Below are positions 13,001-25,000 of a stretch of DNA of 64,000 nucleotides, piece after piece. The notes below the pieces were generated by a model that had not been told where the DNA came from, searched no databases, and saw nothing but the letters and a program-made list of their open reading frames with translations. Both the position numbers and the translations under genes were made by a program. The first letter of the stretch is position 1, and the number at the start of each line of letters is the position of its first letter. The stretch comes from Trileptium ribeirensis (lineage: Eukaryota > Nematoda > Enoplea > Enoplida > Thoracostomopsidae). The stretch lies in NCBI GenBank assembly GCA_030248225.1, contig JASANE010029378.1, positions 1 through 64,000 of the forward strand. Direction: 5' to 3'.

Positions 13001-16000
13001 AGTACGTGGTGCAAATCCAATGGATTACAACTACAGCCAAACAAAACTGCTGTAATAAATTTTACTCGGAAGTGCAAGTCGGAGGCCCTTCCTTGTATTG
13101 GATTGGATGGAGTTCCACTGGTTTATAGCTGTGAAGTCAGGTACCTAGGAGTGATCCTAGATAAGAAACTAATGTGGGATAAACATTTGGAAAATGCATG
13201 CAGCAAAGCTATAAGGAATCTAATGGTATGTAGAACCTTTGCAGGGCGTAATTGGGGCGCGAGACCTAAGTACCTCATCTATCTATATGAAATGATAGTA
13301 TTGAGTGGTATGATGCATGGGGTCTTGATTTGGTGGCATAGAACCACCATAGAGGCTGTTCGGAAAAAACTAATGCGGGTTCAGAGACTAGCTCTCCTGG
13401 TCATCACGGGATGCTTGAGAAGCACTCCAACGGAGGGTCTGGAAACCATCCTGGGACTATTGCCGATAGAGAAAAGATGCCTGCAGGCAGCAATATTGGA
13501 TTACTGTAGACTAAAAAGTATTGAATCTTGGCAGTTCTTAAATGTAAAAGGGCATACAGTAATTGAAAAAGTAACCTCAGAGCTTGTAACAGAGGCAAAC
13601 ATGCCTCTTGATCACTGTTGCAAGACTTTTTCTGAGGATAAGAACTGGAACAGTATAATCACCGATAGAATTGAGGCACGCAACATTGTCTCTTTGAATA
13701 CTATGGATATAAACTGCTTTACAGATGGTTCTAAGATACTGCATGAAAAAGAAAATATTGGATCTGGGGCTGGCGTCTATATCCCTGGACATAGCAATAT
13801 AGTTATACCCCTTGGTAAGAATTGTACGGTTTTTCAAGCAGAAATATTAGCGATTGAAAATTGCGTCTCTTATTTAAGAGGTAGGGAGGTAAAGAAGAAA
13901 ACTATTAACATATACAGTGATAGCCAAGCGGCTATTAAAGCCCAAGATAACAACTTGGATAGAATGATATCTATAAAGTGTTGTAAAAAGGAGTTGCAGC
14001 AACTTGGAAAATCAAATTTTGTTACCCTTCTCTGGATACCAGGACATAGTGGGTATATGGGAAAAACGAAATTGCGGACGATCTAGCCAAAAAAGCAGCT
14101 TCCATGGCCTACATAGGTCCGGAACCTGGCTGTAGGCTTGGCGTTCAAGACGTCCACTCGGGTTAAGGATCGCATTTGGAAAAATGTGGAACAAAGATGA
14201 AAACGTAGTCAGTCCTACAGGCAACTAAGGACATTTTTACCTGTATATAATTGGGCAATGATTAAGCGGATACGGATGCTGGACAAAAAGAGGATCCGCA
14301 CAGCCTGTAGGCTACTCACTGGGCATTGTCTCCTGAGTAAACATAAATGTATTATGGGACTTATTGGGGATAGATCATGTGAGTGGTGTCATGTAGCAGA
14401 TGGTACTGCATCCCATCTTGTTTTGGAATGTAGGGAGTTCTACGAACTACGCAAGAAGGTATTTGGAAAAATGTTATAGATATTAACCTTGCCCCAAGAT
14501 TGGAAATTAACAAACTGGTCAGGTTCATTCTGAGGGTTGGATTTGACATTTGATCATCTTTGGGTTTGGGCGGCGCAATGGGCCAAGTATTATGAGTCTG
14601 CGCGCACACTGTCTATGTGTTATGCCCAAGTATTATTATCTATCTATCTAACGTATCTTCTACTAGTTCAACATCTTAAACTAGTTCAACTTTCCTGATA
14701 CGGTAGATAGCATGGCTTTAAGGTAAACTCGAAAGGCACCCATAAAATTAATTATACGAATTTTTCCATTCGAGTTTTAAAGTGGCTTGTCTATTATATA
14801 GTAATTTAACATCAAGTGCAAGCCACTTAATTTGAATCCTCTGTAATAATAATAAATGGTAAAGTTTTCTCGTCAACATGGTAAAACTGTGTCACCTTTT
14901 ACGTGTAAGTACAATTCAACTAACTTTGTATGTGGCACAACTTAAAAGTTACGGTACAGTGTGAGTTGTACAACACTGCCTGCGTCTTTACGGCATCGAT
15001 CGAGCAGCGAGCGAGCATAAAATTTTGAAAATTAATTTTTGAACAGATTTTCAACTACAATGGAGGATCCATAGAATTAAACTTCGGCGACTACATTTTT
15101 TAACATAACCATCGCATATCTGAACACCATATAATTTCAGATTATAACCAGTTATCAGATGGCTCTTTTTGACGAGCATGACTATTAGTGAACATAATAT
15201 GTCACTTGATATTAAATCAGGCTAGCTAGAACCACGGGTTAGGAATTAAAATCGCCATTTACTTGGCATCGCAGACAAGCAGTCGGGTACTTTTGGCAGT
15301 ACCCGGACGCGGACCCGGACCTTGCAAAATAAAATAACTGGACCCGGAATTTTTCATCAGAAATACCTGGAATAACATGAATGCCTGGACCGCGATGCAA
15401 CTCTAATATTTTATAACATTGTGACTTTTCAAAATAAGTTATCAGCACTATAAAATAGGGCGTGTGCGTACCGCCGTGATTACTCGTAGATATGGACTCA
15501 TTTGGTAGTCGAAAATTTTTATGCATGTTAGGAAGTGTGGATGCGAACACGCTTATTTGTATAATTGGGCCGCCCAGGAGTCCATGCCTCGTGTGACTGT
15601 TGTACGTGCATTCGTGAGTAATATAGTGTAATATCGTATCCTTAAAAATGTCAGCACGAAGTATTTGCTGTTTAAACTTCAGCACAACAAATCCAAGTTT
15701 ATGTGAGGTTAAAGGGTGCTGAAATCATTGCATATTCTTTAGTACAACATTATTCGATGACAATGACCACATACGATTTTTCTACTCACCATACAAATTG
15801 GACATAAAATTTGTCTTCATCTTTTAACTTATTATTATTTTAGGTTTTGAAGCCAAATATTGGTGAAAAAGCTCCGTCACTTGTACGAGCGGACATAACA
15901 GTTACGCTTAGCATCCGAGCCGAAGTTAAAGCCGAATGGGAAGGTAACTAGATTTTAATAATAAAGCTTTATATTGGTCTAACCATGTCGCAACATTCAC

Positions 16001-19000
16001 CTCGGGTTTTTTCGAACAGAAAAATTTTAGGACTTGACTCACCCTGGGAGCGACCACTGTTACCTGGCCGTTATTGAATTTCTGGGTATTAGCACTTGTA
16101 TAAGGAAAAAAAACATGGTTGAATCTCTCAATTCGCATAATAGTATTAATACTTCTCTAACGTTAGCCGGTCATATTTTTTACTCATTGTCAATACACAG
16201 GTTCGTTCTAAATTAAGAATTTTTAATGGTTTTATAATTTTCTGGCAATAATAAATATCCAGGGACATAATTTTGGGCTCTAGTGCACTTGGGGGATTCC
16301 GGGAAGGGGACCCGCTATCTTTACAGTGATGACCCCATTGTCTCTGCACCCCCAGTCATCTCTTACCCCAAAACGGATTGCTTCGCAATCAGGCTCGCCC
16401 CTTTTCGGTTATACTTCGGATGCTATCAAGTATTCTTGCTTTGCTGTTTCCAATGAGCATGGAATTGGTGGTCGTAGGATCAAACTCTGATATAGTAGAC
16501 CCCTTGAAAATGGTCAAATTTCAAAAGTGAATATCTGAAAAATGGTGACAAATTACCATGACTCGTGATGAGGTGCTCTGATTTAGATTAGGTCTTTACC
16601 ATTGGACGTAGAATCTATAGAGGTTTTATATGTGATGTGAAAATATGTTCTATGATTGCTAAGATATGTGTAATTGCAAAGATGCTATCGCGAAGCATGC
16701 ATCCTTTATAGAGGGAATTAGAAAATAGACCAACTTACATTCAGAAGTGATACAATTTACTGAGTTGTTGCAGAAATGCCCTTGAAAGTTATCGGCAAAC
16801 TGTTGCCGCATGTGTATACCATGATATATCGATCGAAGAATCCAGGCCGGGCACCACTGCGTTCTCTGAAGAAATCTTTCAGTCGTCCCCAAAGACCATC
16901 GATATTTTGCGTGTGAACCGTAAAGTCGTTGGGATTCACAAATTGTCTGTTCTTGTGGTTGACGGTGAACTGGTGGTGATGCGGCAGTTGTCGTAGGCCG
17001 TCGACTTAGGTTCTAAACGTGTCTGTTAGGATTCGAAAGCCGGGCCAAACGTACTGTACAATTTTGGGAATAAGCGTCCGGACAGTACGGTCAGGAACAG
17101 AGAATAGGAGACAATGTTGATTATTACGCTCAATTAGTCCCAATATATACCTAACCATGCTGATATCGCCGCTGGCCATGGTTGTATTTCTGGCGAAAAA
17201 TATAGATTCGTCAATCTCTACATCAACGTTAGGGCCACCAATCGTTAGATTTTATCAATGGTACATAGCATTATCGATGTACATGGTATATAAGGATATA
17301 AAAGCAAAATTAAAATTAAAACTGTACCAACGGTTCAGTTTTCTATGCAGGCTGAACTTGTCTATGGTTCATTTCACGAAACCATGTCATTTTAGTCGGA
17401 GGGGGGGTGGCTACATTTAATGTCGCTATGAGGTGCAGTAATACCATGTCCGACGGTGTTAATGAGGTATGGTGGACCTCTGTACCCCTATCATAGCAGG
17501 AGCCAGGGGCCCTCAAACCGGGTTGGCCAAATGAAGTCAAAATCACATGTTCCGCTATAAACGTTCGCCGTATCACTAGCACGTGATACATATGTGTGTT
17601 TTTCATTTCATTCTGATACTTTGGTACTTGCAAATTTTTCAGCAAAAACTTTTGAGTAAGCATCGGCACTGAAGCTGACGTCAAGCTTCCGAAAAATTTT
17701 TTCGTAACATGTAGCCTCCCCGACAAAGGTCAAATCTGGCAGCTTGCATACGCTGGTAAATAACGTCAAAGTGCACTAACGCCAAAAATGCTATATAACG
17801 GTAATTTTAATTAGTACAGGTGTCATTGAAAAAAAGATTATCAGCGTCTGTCCATGTGTTGTTTGATTATGAGGTCGAAGGTCATAAATTGCCGAAAATG
17901 GGGTATGCAAAATGTAGCCCTCCGACCTACCGAAAATGAAATTTAAAAAAAGCCAAATTTTGTATGCAGTTTTACAATAGGCCGGATAGCAACATAGTAA
18001 CGCCCCACTGGAATCGACCCATGTATTAAAAAATTTTAATGAAAGTGGAGCCCCCCCCCCCGACCGCATGTATAATAAAAGAAACTGAAGGTCGCAAGAA
18101 CCATATTAGTAAATAATTTCATCATCATTGCACCATGATATGGGGCCGTGCTATTAAATGGACAGCTACGGATTCCTTCTGCCTGCCCGAACATTATATT
18201 CTTCGCCTTGTCCTTGGAATCATCACCTAAATGTAAGCTAATGATAAATCAATTGTGTTTGTTTTACAGCAGCAGCGTGTTAAACCAAATCCAGAATCCT
18301 AGAAGTAGCTAAAGTTTCACGCAATGTATGTTGTAGTAACGTGTAGCCCCTCGACCCGGGGTTTTTTCGGGTCCAAATTCTAGGGGGGCGGAGCCTAGGG
18401 GTGGTGCCCCCCTAGCTCGGGGGGGCAAACCATTTTAGGAAGGGGGTGAATGACACATAATATACATTATATATTTATGCCGTACACTACCCAGCGGATC
18501 ATAGCTACCGCTATGCGTTGTTCCAAATCCCTGCATGTAAATTTGGCAGCGGCGTCCATCGAGCTACACACGGTCCTCAACAACGTATCCTTACATGTTC
18601 AACGAGCAACAACGAATTATCAGCACAGAATTTGCGACATATGCTAATGGTAACTATAATTTTTTTAAATTAGATTTAAAAAATTCTCGGGGGGGGGGAA
18701 CTCGAAATTCTAGGGGTTGTGGTTTAGCGGGGAGGAGGATGCTTTGGGTGGTGGAGCCGGGTTTAGGGGTGGTCCCCCCTAGCCCCCCCTGTAAAAAACC
18801 CCGGCCGACTAACACATATCGAGGTGCCAATTTTTGCAAGGCCTAAGGATCGGCCTGAAATTTTTGTCGGACATCCCCCACTCATGGTTGGTTTGTGAGC
18901 ATAAAATGGTATCAGTAGGTGCTGTCTCCTTTGCGCTAGAAAAACTTCTGTGACAGGCTTGTTCTAAATTGGTCGATTTTTAACCATAAAAGGGTCCTAG

Positions 19001-22000
19001 ATGCACCAATTTTGAGTCGCAAGTCCTCCAAATATCTTGATCGTGACTCTTTTGGTCCGACTTGCATACAAACAGACCATGGTTCACATGTCACTGCGTT
19101 ACCCTACAGAATAATGACTTATTTCGGATTCCGAGGGCTTACTGATAAGAGAAAAATTTATTATATACGACAAAGTTATTTAGGCTTTAGGGTTATGTTA
19201 CAGCTTGAGCCATAGCGTGGGCTTCGGCCACAACTCCTTAACTGATAGTGTGATCGACCCATTATAGGGCATTGCTCGCCAACCCATGCTCTGATTGAGC
19301 TAAAAATAGCATCATTTAATTCGTGTCGTCGATCTGCGTCGGGTGGTATCAAAGTTCACTCGTTTAAAAAATTAGACTAGAAATTGAAAACTATGTCAAG
19401 GGTCCCGTCAGGTAAAACTGAAAAATTTGGATATTTTTGTCACGGCCTCGGATAAAGGGAATGTTCTCTATGGTAACTGGATGCGTCAGCCCCACGTGCA
19501 AGAATTATTGTTGTGTATAGGCTTCTCGAATTCGCCCCGCACTCCCCAAGTGCACTATTGCCACTGTGGTGTCCTTGAGGTTAGGGAATTTTCGCAGCCT
19601 CGCATAAGCAAGTCAATAAGTACGTATCTCTAACTGTGTAGAAAGACATGACTAGATATGAAATATAGGATTTCTTCATGATTTCTTTCCATGCAACAAT
19701 TCACTGACGTTATGTTAAACATGCTTCAGTAACGTCGTAGAAACACTCCACTGTTGTCAAAAGGCTGTTCATTACCACGTGTAGAAAAGTTATCAGTAGT
19801 ACACGGTGGAATAATCATTAACAATATTTACTTGTACTACAAAATGCGGCATTATATATTGTGTACCTAAGTATTATATATTCGGTGTATTCAAATAACG
19901 CCTTGGGTCATCTATTCAGTGAAAAATGCTTCATTAACGCCGTAAAACACTTGATTGATGTGAAAGGCTGTTAGTAACCACGTGTGGAAATGTCATTGAG
20001 CGGAGCGAAACGAAGTGTTGCACACTAGTGTTTTCTATGTCGCTGATCACGAATATGACATTTCTGAAGCTCTGAAACTTTGCCGTGTATGTTAATTAAT
20101 TGATTAGCTAATTTTATGCAAATTTTAAAATCACCTCAAAATTGTTCATTGTTTAGCTCGTGGGTTTTCCATGTCGCTGCTCATAAATATGTGAGTTTTA
20201 AAGCTCTATGATTTTATCGTGCGTGCTAGATAGTTAATTTTACGCAAATTTTGAAATCATCCCAATTTTCTCCGCTCACTTTTTGTAATTTATTATGTTT
20301 ACTAGTTAGCAGTACACGGGTAATAATTAATTGAACTACAAAATGTGCTTTTATAGATTTTGTATGCAAACATATTCGGTGTATTCCAGTAACGCTGTAA
20401 GTAATCTGTTATTCGGTTTAGTGTTGGTAAAATATCACAAACATGACCAAATTATGTAATCATTTCAGCGATAATTTTCAAAAATACATGGTTTTAATAT
20501 CTGCTATCTGGTTTCTCCAAATAGGGGAGGAGCCATCCAGGTATTTCGACCGCCTCTCAGGTTTTTCCCAGTTCATACCCTCAGGTAAATTTTGGCGTCA
20601 CCCCAGTTCGTGCCCCCAGGAACTTTTCTCCGACACTAAAAATTACCAATTTTTGTCTTATGGGCTAAAAATAGGTTATTTTGGCTAAGAAATCCCCAAA
20701 TTTTTCCATGGGGATTTAAAAATCAAAATTTCTAGATTTTCAGTAATCGCCATTAAAATCAGTTGCCAAATTAGGCATTTTTGACGTTTTGCGACGGTTA
20801 CAGTGTTTTATGGTCCCCCGGCTCAACTGAGGGACCCCCAGATTATCTGGGGGAATCGGCGCCAGGTATTTTCGGGGTTCTCTCCAGTTCCGACCTGGGG
20901 ACCTCCAAGGTCATATTCGTATATATTTGTAGCCAGGGGCGACGTTTGGAAGGGGCCTGGTAGCTAGGCACAATGTTTGGGAGGGGCCTCGTAATTACTG
21001 ATGGCTGTTTTCCGTAGCTCGTCTTGAATTTCTACTACTCAGTGCCATGGATTGGAGGGTGTCTAGGCCTCCGCATTGCCTACGTCTCTGGGTCATGCTC
21101 CGAATGTTTTGGTAGGTTGGCGAAGCCATTAAATTTTGTACAAACAATGTCTTGAATGATGGTAATCAACATAATGATTAAAGAATTTGTTTTGTTTTGA
21201 AACCTGTGCGGGAGTGTATTTGTACGTTAAATGGCCGTTGTGAGATATTTTTGGCTGCGAACAGGTCTGTGCGGGTTGAGGGATCTTGCTTGTTGAGCGA
21301 TCTCGCAAATACTGGCTAATTATATCATTGTTTCAGGATTGCGAAAGCACGACGTATGCTTTCTGGTTGGCGTGAAGCCGAAAGCGAAATTTGGAACCAA
21401 ATATGATCTCAACAAACCGTTCCGTGATCAGATTGACATATCTTATGTTCGTGGTTGTGAAATTGAAGGCATGTTGGATACTGAAGGAAAAGTCATTGAG
21501 GAATGGGGTAAGAAAATTTGTGTAAATTGTAATTTTATATTAAACGAGTTGTACTTTAGTAAGCGCGATCTTACTATTTGCTGTCATATAAGCTACACAA
21601 TTGTAATGTATATATTAAAAGGCAGACGCTGTATAGAATACAACGGCGGGCTTACGCTGAGTAATTGGTTAGTTTTCTAATATTTTCTATGTCAAAGAGA
21701 GCGTAACTTTTTCTAGAAAGCTAGAAAGTTGTTGTGGCTCGATTATTCAAAGAGCGCCATGTCTTAACAAAAGTAGAAAATCAATTTAATTTCAATAGTA
21801 CTTTACTAGCTAATGTTGGTAAATGTCTCATAACTTATTGGTATAAGTTTTGCAAATTACAATTTTTCCGATGTAACGTCAAATATGGAAGCTAATTTTA
21901 ATATTGAATTTTTGGAGATCAATCTATCATGAATACGCAACACGAATTATCAGAAGCGCCCAAGAAAATGCGAGTACCCTTGATTAGAAACTGGTTTCAA

Positions 22001-25000
22001 ACCTGCCTGAATTGACATCGACGTGCCACTAGCCACCGTCAGACAAATGATCAATTAACTTCTTGATGCCAAACAATTATTGTAAACTTGATCTTGTACA
22101 AACGGCAGCCAATTCGAATGCGATTGACTTGAGTCATCGTGGAACTGATTTCAAATGAATGAAACATCGACATCTTCGAACAGATCATGTATCAATATAT
22201 TCTGACGCCGCCCGTTGGTCGCTTCCACACTTCAACCTGGCTGCATATTGCGATATAAGGAAGTCTATGGGTTGGCATTCCATCTACGTGACCGGACCAC
22301 GTTAAACGTCTCGTTTTGATGTAGCAGCTTGTTGCTTCATGTATTCATATTCGTTGGCGCACGTCCATGTTAGTCATACGAATTCGATAATACATGCACG
22401 ATATTCTTCTCCAACATCGGTGTTCGAAAACTTCTAAGCGGCGTTCGTCAGTGTTTAGTATGGGCCCAGTTTCGCATCCATACAGAAGTACTGTGTTTAA
22501 GCTAGCCTAATAGACACGACGCTTGATTTTCACCGCAACAGTTCGCTTACTCTACAAAGTTGAGTCCGTGCGTGGCCGCGGCCAGCTTTAGTGACACGAG
22601 CCACAACGTCCACTGCTGCCGCAGATTTGCTATCATTCTCGCTGGCGAGGTATTTGAAGGTTCCGACTTCCTCAATCTGTGTGCCATTCAGTATCATGTT
22701 GAGAGGTTGATAAAGCACTCAGGACATAACTTTTGCCTTTTTGTTGCTTACAATAAGCCCTGCTCTTTAAACTGTTTCGTGCACACATCTTAACATGTCT
22801 TCTAAGAAAATGGGGTCTTCTACCAGCTGGCCTGTCTAGAGTGTGTTGGGGGAGTGGGGTGGGACCCCCCTACTTTCCAGATCTCCCATTTTATGTTTTT
22901 GTATGCAAAGTGTTTTAAATCTACTGCGAAAACGTCGTTTTAGAGCTTGAAAATACACACAGAGCAGTAAAGCTACTAGAAAATATGGAAATATTTAGTT
23001 TTGTACAGAGAATTCATTTCCCCACACTTTTTAGTTTTCCCCGATAATGAACATGCCTCCTGAAGTCCTCCGAACTTTTCGGAGGGCTGTGTATAGGTCA
23101 GACCAATAGAGCAATGTCGTCAGCAAACGTAAGGTCAACAACCTTTTGACCATTGCCGACATCAACATCGTCAGTTTGCAAATAGCGCTGTGTTGATGAC
23201 ACAATCAAACGAAATCAGCGATGCAATTGCTCCTTGTCAGAGCGTATTGTAACGTATGTGTGTTGCATTGGTGAAATCTTTTAAATTCGGTCTGTGTTTG
23301 TGATCGGCCATAACTTGGGAACACCTTAACCGATTTTCATGATCTTGGGCTCATTCGAACCGGCATAGTCGATTTACCGTGTACATCCCCGAGTGTTTTT
23401 TGTTTTCAGGTCTAATTCCTGGGTCAGGTCAAAACCAATGTTTTTACCCCATTTTAGTAACCCTCACGGAAGTAATGTTATTTTTATCTTAATTTTCGAA
23501 TTTTTTCTGTGGTTGATTTTATTTCATAGTAAAATGATAAATGCCGATGCCTCTTTTTTTGTTTTTCAATTAATGCTCCTGTTCTGGAGTTATAGGGTTC
23601 AGGTACGGGACCCTCGTAGTTCTTCGACCCAAAATTCGAAAAATTGTTGTGACGTCCTGGGCGGCTGAAAAGTTTCATTTGCGGGTTTTCAGGCATGGGA
23701 ACGTCATTGCCGGTGTTGGTTTTGCTCTCCGACCCATGGTTCCATGGGTACGGAGATATGGCGCCCCCTTGGTTCGTGGTCAGAGGTCAAAATGAGGGTT
23801 TTACCCCATTTTAGTACCCTTCATGGAAGCAAGGCTTTTTTCCTTAACTTTCGGATTTTTTCTCTAATTGGTTTCATTTCATAGTAAAATGATAAATGCC
23901 GTTGCTTCTTTTTTTGTTTTTCGATTAACGCTCCGGTTGTGGAGTTATGGGATTTGAGGTATAGCACCCTCGTGGTCCTCTACCCAAAATTCGAAAATTT
24001 GTTCAGACGCCCTAGGCGGCTGACAGACAAGTTTCACATGCGGAGTTTCTGGCATGGGAAACTCGTTGTCGGTGATGGTTTTGCTCCGCTACCCATTTTC
24101 CATGGGTATGGGGGTATGGTTACCCCATGGTTCTTCGTCAGAGGTCAAAACTTGGGGTTTATTTACCCCATTTTAGTACTCTTCACGAAAGCAAGGTAAT
24201 ATTTGTCTTAAATTCCGAATATTTTCACTCTTTTGTTTTTCGATTAATTGCTCCGGTTGTGGAGTTATGGGGTTTAAGGTATGGCACCCTCGTGGTTCCT
24301 CTACCTAAAATTCTAAAATTTGTTCTGACGTCCTGGGCGGCTGATAAGTTTTACATGGGGTTTTCGGAAAATCGAATACATGACGAAACTCACCATTGAC
24401 TGACACGTACAATGCACGATGTTTTGCGGTAAATAGTTTCGAACATCTTGATTAGCTTCTCAGCGGGGAGTAACCTGAATTGCGGTTCCGGCGGAAATCG
24501 TGTTCTGGTTGCGGTTCCGGCAAAGGGCAAAAACCACACCGGAACCGGAATCCCGGTTTAAACAATTTGTATGAAATTTTCCACATTTTTGCTTCACCTG
24601 TAGTCCAACCATATATATTATATACACACTCATCAAGTTCCAATGCAACCGAGCAAAAGAAAAGATTAAGTCAGCAATTTACCTTATCAAACGTAAGACA
24701 CATAATTTCAGTAGGAATTTTTCATGTTAACCTGTAGGGGTTTGTCAACAAAACAAAGCCAGGTCGATGCTTGCAGCAGCTATTTTACACATTCAGAAGT
24801 CTGCGGGGTATGTTAGAATGAAACCGGTCCGGCTCAGTAACAGAATATGGATTATGTAGAAGTACTTAGCTGTAAGTTTGGCTAGCATAAATTGTGTCAA
24901 GCACCAGCCAATACGCTTGCCACTTTGTAAATTAGTCTACATTGAAGTAAAGTAACGTTATCGGCAAAGCATCCACAAACTGCGTTTTTGGCAATACTGG

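Larger units (their letters stand above)
10562..14648 (+). mobile_element. R1/LOA-like non-LTR retrotransposon, 5'-truncated and mutated
   Basis: The 4087-bp insertion lies between 11-bp direct repeats TAACGTATCTT at 10551-10561 and 14649-14659 and ends in a TATC microsatellite tail (14636-14648). Inside are the end of ORF1 and a broken ORF2 with endonuclease, reverse transcriptase, RNase H and a C-terminal Cys-His region. The endonuclease opening INLQHC and the RNase H suggest the R1/LOA/I group. Clade assignment is from motif memory only. The sequence before 10637 is the 5' end of the truncated copy. Confidence 0.88.
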
